Shown one piece after another: positions 9,929 to 20,416 of a DNA stretch of 64,000 bases; position 1 is the first letter of the stretch; every line of letters starts with the position of its first letter. A program made the position numbers and the translations under genes. This DNA comes from Helichrysum umbraculigerum (lineage: Eukaryota > Streptophyta > Magnoliopsida > Asterales > Asteraceae), in the NCBI GenBank assembly GCA_949592205.1, contig CATIUR010000005.1:30936179-31000178 (forward strand). Reading direction: 5' to 3'. Under the pieces are notes generated by a model. It ran no database searches. It saw only the letters and a program-made list of their open reading frames with translations, and had not been told where the DNA came from.

Positions 9929-12900
9929 TTATGACAAATTGATCATTCCAATACTAGTAACCAAGAATGTGAATCTGCCTACATCAAAAGCTTTTGTAAA
10001 CAGATCAGCAAACTGATTATCAGTATGAACTTTCAAAATTTGAATAAGTCTTTTCTCATTACAATCTCTAATGAAATGATATCTGATTTCAATATGCTTT
10101 GTTTTAGAATGTTTAACTGGGTTATTAATAATACTGATTGCAGAGCTATTATCAATAAAAATAGGAGTATTAAGAAAGGTAAAACCATAATCTAGCATCT
10201 GATTCTGAATCCATAGCACTTGAGCACAGCAACTTGCAGCTGCTACATATTCTGCCTCTGCTGTAGATGTAGATACAGTGGTTTGTTTCTTGCATTGCCA
10301 TGAAACCAATCTTTCTCCCAAAAATTGACAACCTCCTGATGTAGATTTCCTGTCCAAGTTAGCTCCTCCATAATCACTATCTGTGTAAGCTATCAGATCA
10401 AAAGAATTAAACTTTGGATACCAAAGGCCCAATTTTGATTGACCCTTCAAATATCTAAAAATTCTTTTGACTGCTAGAAGATGTGATAGCTTTGGATTAG
10501 CTTGAAATCTTGCACATAAACACACTGCAAACATGATGTCAGGCCTTGATGAAGTGAGATACATAAGTGACCCAATCATAGATCTGTAAAGATGTTCATC
10601 CACACTCTCCCCCTCAAGATCTGCATGTAATTTCTTGTTTGTTTCAACTGGTGTGCTTGCAACTTTAGCATCTTTGTACCCAAACCGATCCAGTATATCA
10701 TTCACATACTTACTTTGATGAATAAAGATTCCTTCTTTCTGTTGCTTTACTTGTAGCCCCAAGAAAAATGTTAATTCCCCCATGGAGCTCATCTTGAACT
10801 TTTCATGCATCAATGATTCAAACTCCTTGCAAAGACTATCCTTTGTTGAACCAAAAATGATATCATCTACATAAACTTGAACCAGTAGTATATCATTCTT
10901 AATTCTTTTAGTAAACAAAGTTTTATCTATTGCACCCCTTTTGAATCTATTCTGCAACAGATAATCTGAAAAAGTATCATACCAGGCTCTAGGTGCTTGA
11001 TGTAAACCATAAAGAGCTTTATCCAGTTTGAAAACTTTATCAGGAAATTTAGAATCTTCAAACCCTGGTGGTTGACATACATAGACCTCTTCCTGTATAG
11101 TGCCATACAGAAAAGCACTCTTAACATCCATCTGATACACAATGAATCCTTTGAATGAAGCATAAGCCAAAAACAATCTAATTGCCTCTATCCTTGCAAC
11201 AGGTGCAAAAACCTCATCATAATCAATCCCCTCTTCTTGTGAATACCCCTGTGCAACCAATCTAGCCTTGTTTTTGATCACTATACCTCTTTCATCCTTC
11301 TTGTTCTTGAAAATCCATTTAGTACCAATTGCCCTCTTCTCTTTAGGCAAATCAACCAATGTCCAAACTTCTTGAATCTTAAACTGAAGCAACTCCTCTT
11401 GCATAGCTTCAATCCAACTAGGATCTCTCAAAGCTTCAGTAACCTTCTTTGGTTCTGTTTGAGACAGAAAACAGGCAAACAAAGAAGTATTTACAGCTTC
11501 TGTATCAAGATTTACTTCTTCCTCATTTGCTGAAGCTTCAAACACCTGACTTTGATTTCTTGTTTTAACAGCTGATTCAATATCTCCTATTACATTCTCA
11601 AGTGGATGATCTTTATGAGTAATGTATTTAGATACTGCTGTTTCTTGAATACTCTCCTCTAAGTTGGTAAAATTTCCTTCTTGACCAGACTCACTACTTG
11701 ACACTTCTCTTGCAATTCTCTTTGACAAAGGAGTAGAACTCATCAAATGTAGATAATTCAATTGTTCCTGCTCTGTGTCAAGATGCTTTGTAGGTGTCTG
11801 ATCAACATTCACACCTGCCTTTGTAGACTTCTGTACTGGACTCATATCACTGTCTTCTGTACTGTCTTCAATAACAGGTCTATCAGAATCATCAACATGA
11901 GAAAATGATGTTTCATCTGATTTTCCTGTTTCCACATCCTGTGATGTCGTTGGTTGATCAGTATCAAACACTTCTGGAGGATCAGGAGACCAAATTGGAA
12001 ATAATATATATTCCAATGAATCATTCTTCTTTCCAACTGATTTTCCTGATTTTGCTCTACCTTCTTCATCACCTGTTCCTGCATTTGTACCTGCACTTGT
12101 ACCTGCACTAGTATCCACATTTGTATATCTAAAAGCAGTATTAAGTGCATCAATATCAAACAGTGATTCAGGACCTTTTCCCTCAGGATTAACAGTGTTT
12201 TCATTAAAAGTAATGTGCACTGTTTCTTCTATGATTCTGGTCCTTTGATTGAATACCCTATAAGATTTACTTTGAATAGAATAACCAACAAATATCCCCT
12301 CATCAGCCTTACTCTGAAACTTACCTAAGTGATCTTTGGTATTTAAGATTGTACAAGGACACCCAAAAGATTTTAAGAAACTAACCAAAGGCTTTCTCTT
12401 AAACAACAGTTCATATGGTGTCTTGTTATGAGGCTTAACAACTAATACTCTATTCTGAACATAACAAGCTGTGCTAACTGCCTCTGCCCAAAAAGACATA
12501 GGTAGCTTTGCATCAGATAGCATGGTTCTAGCAGCCTCAATCAGTGTCCTATTCCTCCTTTCAGCTACTCCATTTTGTTGAGGAGTTCTAGGTGCACTAA
12601 ATTCTCTCTTAATACCTTTAACTTCACAGAATTTATCCATCTCATGATTTTTAAATTCTGTTCCATTATCACTTCTGATGATTTTTACTCTTTTATCCAA
12701 TTGATTTTCCATCTTAGTTATAAATGATCTAAGTATTTCACCTGTCTCATCCTTTGTCCTAAGAAAGAAAACCCATGTAAATCTAGTGTAATCATCAATA
12801 ATCACAAGGCAGTAAGACTTTTTCCCCATACTACTTATACTGGTTGGTCCAAATAAGTCCATATGCAATAAGTGTAATGGTGTGATATTTGTGTTCATAG

Positions 12901-13495
12901 ATTTGGACTTAAATGAGGATTTGTGTTGCTTTCCCTTTTGACAAGAAACACAATGGTCATCACATGAATAGACCTTTTCAGGCAAACCTCTAACAAGCTT
13001 GTTTTTGACAAGTTTATTAATGGTTTTGAAATTCATGTGACACATCCTCCTATGCCACAGTTCAGATTCATTCACACTTGCTTTAGAAATAAGACAGTTT
13101 AAATCAGGTTGAGGTGTCATATTTACTAAGTCACACTTATATACATTATCTTGTCTTGGAATTCTCATCAAAATCATGTTTTCTGGTATTTTGAATTCTT
13201 TGGACAAGATAAGGCATTCAGTGTCAGTAAAAAGAACTGGGTTCTTTTTATCTGTGATTTGACTCACACTTAGTAAATTATACCTCAGTTGCTCCACAAA
13301 ATAAACATTATCAAAACTTAGCTTTTCACTCTGAACTGTTCCTTTCCCTGTGATCCTTCCTCCTTTTGGATTGCTTCCAAAAGCTACATATCCTCCATCA
13401 AAAGATTTAAAGTCCTGCAGCTTTTCTTTGTCTCCAGTCATGTGCCGTGAGCATCCACTATCAATATGCCATAAGCTCTTAGGCTTGCCCTGCAC
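9929..13495 (-). CDS. pol: Copia polyprotein: protease, integrase, RT, RNase H (about 1,188 aa)
   Basis: Cuts the polyprotein, copies RNA into DNA and integrates it. The protease motif is at residues 10-16 (HIDSGCSRH). The integrase zinc region (HRRMCHMN to [10 protein letters not shown]) is about 150-190, with catalytic residues in HMDLFGP (near 213), RSDNGTEF (near 273) and [12 protein letters not shown] (near 308). RT runs from WIEAMQEE (near 693) to YVDDIIFG (near 875), and RNase H includes AYTDSDYGG (near 1036). The frame is uninterrupted and all key residues are present. There is no ATG at the start: the frame opens after two in-frame stops (TAA 13517-13519, TGA 13502-13504) that separate it from gag, in the same frame. 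A pyrimidine-rich run ending in CAG (13490-13516) lies between them. Expression therefore needs readthrough, splicing or another route. Confidence 0.95.
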   Translation of the reverse strand: MQGKPKSLWHIDSGCSRHMTGDKEKLQDFKSFDGGYVAFGSNPKGGRITGKGTVQSEKLSFDNVYFVEQLRYNLLSVSQITDKKNPVLFTDTECLILSKEFKIPENMILMRIPRQDNVYKCDLVNMTPQPDLNCLISKASVNESELWHRRMCHMNFKTINKLVKNKLVRGLPEKVYSCDDHCVSCQKGKQHKSSFKSKSMNTNITPLHLLHMDLFGPTSISSMGKKSYCLVIIDDYTRFTWVFFLRTKDETGEILRSFITKMENQLDKRVKIIRSDNGTEFKNHEMDKFCEVKGIKREFSAPRTPQQNGVAERRNRTLIEAARTMLSDAKLPMSFWAEAVSTACYVQNRVLVVKPHNKTPYELLFKRKPLVSFLKSFGCPCTILNTKDHLGKFQSKADEGIFVGYSIQSKSYRVFNQRTRIIEETVHITFNENTVNPEGKGPESLFDIDALNTAFRYTNVDTSAGTSAGTNAGTGDEEGRAKSGKSVGKKNDSLEYILFPIWSPDPPEVFDTDQPTTSQDVETGKSDETSFSHVDDSDRPVIEDSTEDSDMSPVQKSTKAGVNVDQTPTKHLDTEQEQLNYLHLMSSTPLSKRIAREVSSSESGQEGNFTNLEESIQETAVSKYITHKDHPLENVIGDIESAVKTRNQSQVFEASANEEEVNLDTEAVNTSLFACFLSQTEPKKVTEALRDPSWIEAMQEELLQFKIQEVWTLVDLPKEKRAIGTKWIFKNKKDERGIVIKNKARLVAQGYSQEEGIDYDEVFAPVARIEAIRLFLAYASFKGFIVYQMDVKSAFLYGTIQEEVYVCQPPGFEDSKFPDKVFKLDKALYGLHQAPRAWYDTFSDYLLQNRFKRGAIDKTLFTKRIKNDILLVQVYVDDIIFGSTKDSLCKEFESLMHEKFKMSSMGELTFFLGLQVKQQKEGIFIHQSKYVNDILDRFGYKDAKVASTPVETNKKLHADLEGESVDEHLYRSMIGSLMYLTSSRPDIMFAVCLCARFQANPKLSHLLAVKRIFRYLKGQSKLGLWYPKFNSFDLIAYTDSDYGGANLDRKSTSGGCQFLGERLVSWQCKKQTTVSTSTAEAEYVAAASCCAQVLWIQNQMLDYGFTFLNTPIFIDNSSAISIINNPVKHSKTKHIEIRYHFIRDCNEKRLIQILKVHTDNQFADLFTKAFDVGRFTFLVTSIGMINLS

Positions 13496-13516
13496 AAATA
13501 GTCAAAGAAAAAAGAA

Positions 13517-16246
13517 TTAATTTCTCTTGGGAACCCAAACCAATTTGGCTTTGGGTTTCCCATGTGCATTCACATAATCAACTTTCTTAAAGATTATTGA
13601 TTGTGAAGCACTGTTGGTATTTGGATCTGTTAATTTATCAGACTTAATAGGTGTCCAAATCCAACTAATTTTAGACTTAACAGTGTTCTTTGGCTTAACA
13701 GTTTTAACTGTTTTACCAATTGACGATTCAGTGTTAATTTTGTTAACACTGTTTTTGAAATCAGTTACCACTGTTTTAGTCTTTGAGCTTTTGGCTAATT
13801 TTGTTATTACTGCTGCAGTAGATTTACCTGTAACAGTGTTTAACATCGTAGCCTTTGAGTTTATCTTCTGAACTCTGGCAGTATGATCAACTTTTGATTG
13901 AAAATTTTGTTTGTTAATCATATTTGCTTTTGTCCATGACTGTTTTCTAACCCTTTGAACATTCTCAGGATTATGATAGCAGTCATATTTAAGATGACCC
14001 ATTTTTCCACATATAAAGCAAGACCTTTCTTTAATCACAGTAACATTATTACCCAGTTTTTGTGAAATCATTTGATTCCAATTTCTTTGATTACCTCTGG
14101 GTTTTTGATTTTGAAAACTCTGTGAAGAAGAAGCACTTGCTTTACATTTACAATTCACACAGTTATTCACAACAGATTCAACAACAGGTTTAGTAACTGA
14201 GTTAACTGTATTACTAACATATCCTAACCCATGTTTAGATTTGTTAGTATTCAAACTCACCTTCTCTAAGTCCAGTTTAACCTTCTCCTTGAACATTTTC
14301 TTACCCTCTTCTAGTTTATCAGTTTTAAGATTAACAACTAGATCAGTAATTACTCTCTTCACATCCTCACATGTTGACTCAGACTTATATGATTCAGATT
14401 TCACACTCTTCTCACTATCAGATGTTCTATCACTCTGATCATCTTCTTTAGTCCAGTCACTTACTTCACCTTCTATAAACAGATCATCATCAGATAAACT
14501 TTTAATTGGATCAGCCTTTTTAACCTCATCTACCATTTCTCTTTTAAGTGAATTGATATCAATTTCACTTTTGGGAGGAAAGTAGGTGTGATTATAAGGT
14601 GGAGGTACATTATTGTATCCTAATCCAGTCTTAAGTTTATCATGAATCTGTGAATTAATAAGTTTATTTACACTCTTTGAAGCATGTTCTAATTTACTTA
14701 CATCAAGCCTTATACTATCTCTTTCACATGTGACCTCAGTAAGTTTCTTAGATAACAAATCAACTTTATCTTTAAAAGAGTCTCTCTCCCACCTAGCATA
14801 TTCAATGTCATACTTAAACTGTGTTGCATTGACTTCATATGCCTTAATTTGATTTTCCAGATTTTCAATGACAACTATGGTGTGTTTACTTTTGATTTCC
14901 CATTGTTTTAGTTCCTCACACACTTTTATATTATGATCTCTGTAGTGTTTAACAGTTTGTTTACAAACAGCAGAACATAATTTATTTTGTACCTCAATAG
15001 GAACTTCTGACTTTTTGTCAGATTCTGCAATGGCCATAAGACATTGATTCTTCACAACATGCTCTTCTTGATCACTCCAATCCCATCCACAGCCATCCAT
15101 AGACACCAAAGCATTTGCTGAAGCCCCCTGAATTGGAATGTTTCTTGTCTGTGTCCCATTGCTTCCAGATCTCTGACCATTACCATTCTGCTCTTGCCTA
15201 GGGTTTCTGCATTCTCTGGCAAAGTGTCCCATCTTGTGACAGTTGAAACACTCAATCTTGCTCTTATCAAACCAATTTGCATCATTCCTCTTGTATGCAA
15301 AATTATTTCTACCAGTCCTCTGCATGAACCTTTTTGCTCTTTGAGTAATCAATGCAATTTGCCACTTGATGTCCATCTCCTCTAGATCATCACCATCAAA
15401 TTGTTCCAGATCTTCATTAGTAAGTGAAGAATTCACATTACTTGCAAAGAAAGATTCTAATATTTGATCATTAGAACTATTTGATGATGATCCTGCTCCC
15501 CCTGAAACATGAGTAGAACCCATTTGACTTGATTCTGCTTTTGTTCCAGCCGTAGACATAAAAGCAGCATTATGACTGTATCCAGTTGCTTGCTTCTTAC
15601 TTTCAACCTCAGACTCAAAGTTCCTCAGATCATTGTATATATCTTCTAGTTCCTTAACTTCAATGTCTGAACTCTGCCTCAATCCAACAGTATAAATTGT
15701 CCATTCATCACCTAATGATCTCAAGAACTTTCTGTTAAGATCTTCTTTGTCAATCTTAACCTTGTGATTTTCCAATTCTCCAACTAATTTAGTAAACCTA
15801 TCAAAGGTTTGAGTTAGAGTTTCAGATTTCACATGGCTAAAATTTTCAAATTGTTGTTTTAACAGAGATCTTTTATTCTTTTTGGTGTTATCATTACCAC
15901 CAAACCTCTTCTCAATTGCCTCCATTAATAACTTGGGATCTTCACAATTATCAAATCTGCTCTGATGCTCATTCGGAATGGATAGCAAAAGAGTACTAAG
16001 TGCTTTGTACTCAGTAGATCTGATTTTCCTCTCTGCTTCAGATGTTGGTGGTGCTCTTGGTTGCTTTACTCCATCACCATCAAGCGTTACTGGTATACCA
16101 TTAACAACAACTTCCCACATCTGATAATCCGTGAGAAGCATATATTGCCTGATTCTGACCTTCCATAGGTCAAACTCATCTGGTTTAAGCATTGGTATCT
16201 TCGTTGCTTGAATCCCTTCATTGCCTTCAGACGCCATTGAGATCAA
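13517..16246 (-). CDS. gag: Copia Gag, about 906-909 aa, two zinc knuckles
   Basis: Forms the particle that packages element RNA. The likely start is the ATG at 16237 (MASEGNEG); the frame is open from 16246. Residues about 15-230 carry the copia-type Gag domain (FDLWKVRIRQYMLLTDYQMW, STLLLSIPNEHQSRF). Zinc knuckles are near residues 334-347 (CFNCHKMGHFAREC) and 744-757 (CFICGKMGHLKYDC). An unusually long, partly coiled-coil stretch lies between them (about 430-560). The large size with two knuckles fits Sireviruses and is about twice a typical copia Gag. The frame ends in TAA at 13517-13519 and pol continues in the same frame beyond a second stop. Confidence 0.93.
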   Translation of the reverse strand: MISMASEGNEGIQATKIPMLKPDEFDLWKVRIRQYMLLTDYQMWEVVVNGIPVTLDGDGVKQPRAPPTSEAERKIRSTEYKALSTLLLSIPNEHQSRFDNCEDPKLLMEAIEKRFGGNDNTKKNKRSLLKQQFENFSHVKSETLTQTFDRFTKLVGELENHKVKIDKEDLNRKFLRSLGDEWTIYTVGLRQSSDIEVKELEDIYNDLRNFESEVESKKQATGYSHNAAFMSTAGTKAESSQMGSTHVSGGAGSSSNSSNDQILESFFASNVNSSLTNEDLEQFDGDDLEEMDIKWQIALITQRAKRFMQRTGRNNFAYKRNDANWFDKSKIECFNCHKMGHFARECRNPRQEQNGNGQRSGSNGTQTRNIPIQGASANALVSMDGCGWDWSDQEEHVVKNQCLMAIAESDKKSEVPIEVQNKLCSAVCKQTVKHYRDHNIKVCEELKQWEIKSKHTIVVIENLENQIKAYEVNATQFKYDIEYARWERDSFKDKVDLLSKKLTEVTCERDSIRLDVSKLEHASKSVNKLINSQIHDKLKTGLGYNNVPPPYNHTYFPPKSEIDINSLKREMVDEVKKADPIKSLSDDDLFIEGEVSDWTKEDDQSDRTSDSEKSVKSESYKSESTCEDVKRVITDLVVNLKTDKLEEGKKMFKEKVKLDLEKVSLNTNKSKHGLGYVSNTVNSVTKPVVESVVNNCVNCKCKASASSSQSFQNQKPRGNQRNWNQMISQKLGNNVTVIKERSCFICGKMGHLKYDCYHNPENVQRVRKQSWTKANMINKQNFQSKVDHTARVQKINSKATMLNTVTGKSTAAVITKLAKSSKTKTVVTDFKNSVNKINTESSIGKTVKTVKPKNTVKSKISWIWTPIKSDKLTDPNTNSASQSIIFKKVDYVNAHGKPKAKLVWVPKRN

Positions 16247-16319
16247 AACTTAATATCTGAACTAAACTCAAATACTAATACTAATAATCCCAGATCTTCC
16301 TGTCTTCAAAGCTTCACAA

Positions 16320-16331
16320 GCTCTGATACCA
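16320..16331 (-). other. Primer binding site of the copia element (tRNA-iMet type)
   Basis: On the minus strand TGGTATCAGAGC lies 3 bases inside the 5' LTR. This is the complement of the 3' end of plant initiator tRNA-Met, the usual primer for Sireviruses and many gypsy elements. Confidence 0.93.
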
Positions 16332-16334
16332 CTT

Positions 16335-17024
16335 TGTTAGTCCCTGTTTAACTTAATAAACAATCTTACTTAATAAGCCTTGAATATATTATTGAGAAGT
16401 TGCGGAATCACACTCAATAATATTAAGAAGATCAATGAATATTAATTAATTTAATGAACACAATAATATACCGAAAGCTTCAATCTTATTAATGATATAA
16501 GACGAATACACTTGATGTATTAGGGTTACAGAAAACCTTGAAGCTGCGCAAAAATCATTAACCTATCTAGGTCTAAAGGATCTCTATTTATAACATATAG
16601 AGTCCTATACAATCTCCTACAAATATGGAATAAAATAACTTCCATAACCAACTCATACTTATCACAAAATCATAAACAGTTTTAACTACCATTCTGATGT
16701 AAACAGTTATAACTATTACACATTCAGTGGTAACTGCTTCAATTGTAATATGCGACTAAGTACAAATACATAATCAGTGTTAACTGTTTCATACATAACT
16801 AACAGTTATTAATACATAAGCAGTTTTAACTACTTACAGACACATAACTATCAGTTGTAATCTATCTTCAAACAGTTGTAACACTTGTCTTCTCTTCAGT
16901 TTTCTTCTATCAGTTGTAACTTCGTAAAGACAGTTTTAACCTTTAAAGCAAACAGTTTTAATCACTTGTACTCGGTCTTCTCATCAGAACTTCAACTCAG
17001 ACCTGAAACAGTTTTGACCCAACA
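16335..17024 (-). repeat. 5' LTR of the copia element
   Basis: 690 bp, with the same ends and length as 5120-5809 and two differences by eye. It is followed by the second copy of the target duplication ACATG (17025-17029). Confidence 0.95.
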
Positions 17025-17029
17025 ACATG

Positions 17030-18564
17030 TGCGAGGATTGCCTGATAACCCTTTCTCAGATATCTGCGGGTTTTCATACATGATATGATGTTTAATCTCG
17101 TCCTACCGGTCTCCCCTTGTATGACTAGAGTGCTACCGGAGGCGAGGGGTATGCGGACAATTTTATCGAAACAGATGATCTCGGCACGATGCTTGGACAG
17201 CCAATCCATGCCGATGATGATGTCGAAACTTCCGATCTTGACAGGTTTGAGATCAATGAAAAATAATTCGTCGGCGATGTTTAATGTGCAATTGGGTATC
17301 ACACTATTAGTTTCAATGAGGTTGCCGTTAGCTAACTCTATAGTGTACTTAGTATCTAATGCAACAGGCGTGATGTCAAGTAGTGGGCAAAATTCATCAG
17401 ATATAAAGCTTTTATCAGCACCGGTATCAAATAGAACAGAGGCAGTTAAGTTGTTGAAGAGGAACGTACCCGAGACCACATTCGGGTCTTGACGGGCTTC
17501 CCCTAAGTTCAGAACAAAGGCTCTACCTTTAACAGTGTTGTTTCCCTTGTTCTTCAGCTTTGGACAATCATTCCTGAAATGCCCTGGGTTGCCGCACTCA
17601 AAGCGGGCTTTGGGTTGACTGGTGTTGGTGTTGGAGTTGGCATTGATAGACCTACAGTCTTTGGTTAAATGTCCATATCATTGACAGTTGGTGCAGGGAG
17701 TACCACAAGGACCATCATGATGTCTGCGGCACTTAGAACAGAAGGGCTTGTTCCCAGTGTAGCCCTTTTTGGTATCAGAACCAGAGGAGTAAGCCTTGAT
17801 GGTGTCAGGCTTCTTTGATGATTGGGAGTTCTTGTTGTTCCCTGACCATTTGCGTTTGTTATCCCCAGACTGATTGGAATTGTTGTTGGCAGCTGGTGTT
17901 CCCCGACGAACCACTTGTGCCATGAGATTATGTGCCATACGGACGGCACCCTGAATGGTCGTGGGGTTGGAAGCAGTGACCATACCCTGAATACGTGAGG
18001 GAAGTCCCCAAATGTAGCGTTCGATCAGTTTGTATTCCGGATCAACAAGGGATAGGCACAGCAGTGCCAGTTGGTTGAACCTGGTGGTGTATCCAGCAAT
18101 GTCATTGCCTTGGGTGGTAAGGTGCCAAAACTCGTGTTCCAGTTGTTGAATCCCATCTCTTGGACAGTACTCATCCTTCATCATCTTCTTCACTTCTTCC
18201 CAGGGAGTCAGATAAGCATTGTCAATGCCACAGTTTGAGCATAGGTGTTCCACCATGTCAGGGCACCATCCATGAAGGTGCAGGTGGAGTACTTGACTTT
18301 GGAGTCTTCCTGACAGTTACAGATCCGGAAGACTGACTCCATTTTCTCCATCCAGCGTAATAAACCAATAGCACCCTCGGTTCCTTTGAAGTTCAGTGGT
18401 TTGCAGTTCAGAAAGTCCTTGTATGAGCAGAGTTTTGGTGGAGGTGTGTTGTTCGTGGTGTATTCAGTGCCTGAGCTTTGTTGCCGAGCAGCTAGAGCAT
18501 CTGCTACCCCTTGGGCAACTAGTCGATCAACATCAGCTTGATTAAACGTATGTCTCGGAGGCAT
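17030..18564 (-). pseudogene. gag: Element A gag and protease remnant
   Basis: Gag begins at the ATG 18562-18564 (MPPRHTFNQADVDRL) and runs through a retrotransposon Gag core (LRWMEKMESVFRI, DGALTWW). A frameshift near 18225 follows TYAQTV and the frame is regained as DNAYLTPWEEV. A TGA at 17676-17678 then falls inside the zinc knuckle region, and the expected arginine codon CGA would give TGA by a single CpG transition. A second knuckle follows (CGNPGHFRNDC). The protease is at 17479-17030 with LFDTGADKSF and IIIGMDW. The frame is cut at 17029 by the copia target duplication, and its continuation resumes at 5114. Confidence 0.9.
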
Positions 18565-18912
18565 AATGCTTGAATCAACAAAGAGAAAGAGATAAGTGAG
18601 ATGTCTTGTACAAAGGTTATGATATATCACACATGTATATATAAGGAGGTAATATACAACATCACGAAGTGATAATCATATTTCATTAGATAATAATTTG
18701 AGATACCGTGCAGGGTATAAGTTCAAAAGGTTACAAAATTTAGAGTTTACAAAAGATACCGGGAATTGTTACATCCGGTCGAATTACAAGAGTCCAACAC
18801 AGACAGCTAGATAGATTACAAGATAGATACTATTCTAATTTCGGCCCAGGTTCACTTGTGACCTGAGAGTGATAAGGTGGTCCACGGTGGTTGCAAGTCT
18901 ACTGGCTTGTCT
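18565..18912 (-). other. Element A leader segment upstream of gag
   Basis: Noncoding. It joins the 23851-24632 segment across a foreign LTR. No ORF or regulatory element is recognised. Confidence 0.55.
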
Positions 18913-20416
18913 TGTAACACCCTCAAATTTCGGTTTGCAGAAGTTGTCGGGTCGGGTGTTACTAAATCAAATATCACAGCATAAGATACATAATGAACGA
19001 CTCTAAATGAGACGTTTGAAAATAATTATACATTCCCCAAAATAGAACGTTTACAACGTTATGAGTTTGACATTAATTTCCAAATACATAATTTGATATT
19101 ACAAAAGTAAATGCAGAGTTGTCCCAAATGTTTGAAATCATGCGACTCGAGCTAGCATAATCTTGAAGTAATCCCTAATCCTGCGGGGCACCTGAGAACA
19201 CATGCTAAAACAGGTCAGCTATAAAGCTGGTGAGTTCATAGGATTGTTAGTTGAAATCATGATGTAATAAAACTCTGTATGTTTTGAAAAGTCGTTTCAA
19301 ATTCAGCCAGCTTGATAAGTATTATATTGAAGTTTGTAACACCAATGTGTATACGTCTAATCGAGGTATCTCATACCTAAGTGTTCGAGTCATGTACCTA
19401 AGTACATATAAATAAATATGGCATTCCATGCCTTGATAGCTAAGAGGTAGTTGTGTCGATAAACGTAAGGCAATACCTGCCTATAACTATTAATTGATTG
19501 CATGATCGCGTCGTATGATAACAAGTAATTATAGTCCCGCAGAACTATGATTTAATATATGATGTGTTGCATCCAGCAACAAATGATTGTAGATCCGCAG
19601 ATCTATGTTTGAAAACGTTTAACGTGTCCGTTTACCCGATTAGCATAAGCTAACCCGGACTTGAATTGAGCTAACGGCCTCGCGTGGCAGCACCACCGAT
19701 CCGTTAACTTATTGTGAATCCCGAGTATCACTCGCTGATCCATTGATTGAAATTTCGTCCACTGCAATACCGTGGTTTCGTTTTGTGCCCACTTTACCGT
19801 GGCATCGTTTGGTGCCCGCTGCAATACCACGACATCGTTTTTGGAATTGCTCGCAGCAATTTGTGATTGAGTCGGCAGTACAACGACATGCCCGACTAAG
19901 TTGTTTGAGAGCCAGCAGTACTCGACATGCCTGACTAAGTAGATCGTATAATAGTATGTAGATATTCATCAGGTAACACCCCCACGGTTGGATTACATCC
20001 TGGGCCGGGGGACCATCCCTGGTTGGATTACATCCTGAGCCAGAGTCGTCACCAGTTGAGTCGTATTGATATAAGAAGTCCGTACTAACGGGTATTGATA
20101 TTGTATACTCCTCGCCTAAAGCCTAGCAAGTATATATAACGGAGTCTTGGGAAAATGTTCACTTAAGTTCAGTTCCCATTCTAGTGGAAATGGAGTGTGT
20201 CGACAGTTTTAGTTCTTAAAGAATAACTAAACTTGTAACAGTATAAATGTTGTCCAGTGTAGGCAGAACTAACTAGTTCTAATGTATCCAATGATATTGT
20301 CCCGTGACAATATGGCCAAAAAGATTGTGATAACTAAATCAAGTTATGTGTTGGTAATCGTTTTCCAACGACCTAACCGGGTACGATTGTAACCTATCTA
20401 GGTTAAGTATTGATAT

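Larger units (their letters stand above)
5120..17024 (-). mobile_element. Complete young Ty1/copia element of Sirevirus type
   Basis: An 11.9-kb element on the minus strand. It has LTR 16335-17024, an iMet-type primer site, gag, pol, a long third ORF, a polypurine tract and LTR 5120-5809. The two LTRs are both exactly 690 bp, and I find two differences by eye, so it integrated very recently. The 5-bp target duplication ACATG is intact. The long gag with two zinc knuckles, the copia domain order (PR-INT-RT-RH) and a long ORF after pol point to the Sirevirus (Maximus/SIRE) lineage. That lineage call rests on family knowledge and was not computed. All three ORFs are open from end to end, so the element may be active or only just silenced. 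Confidence 0.93.
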
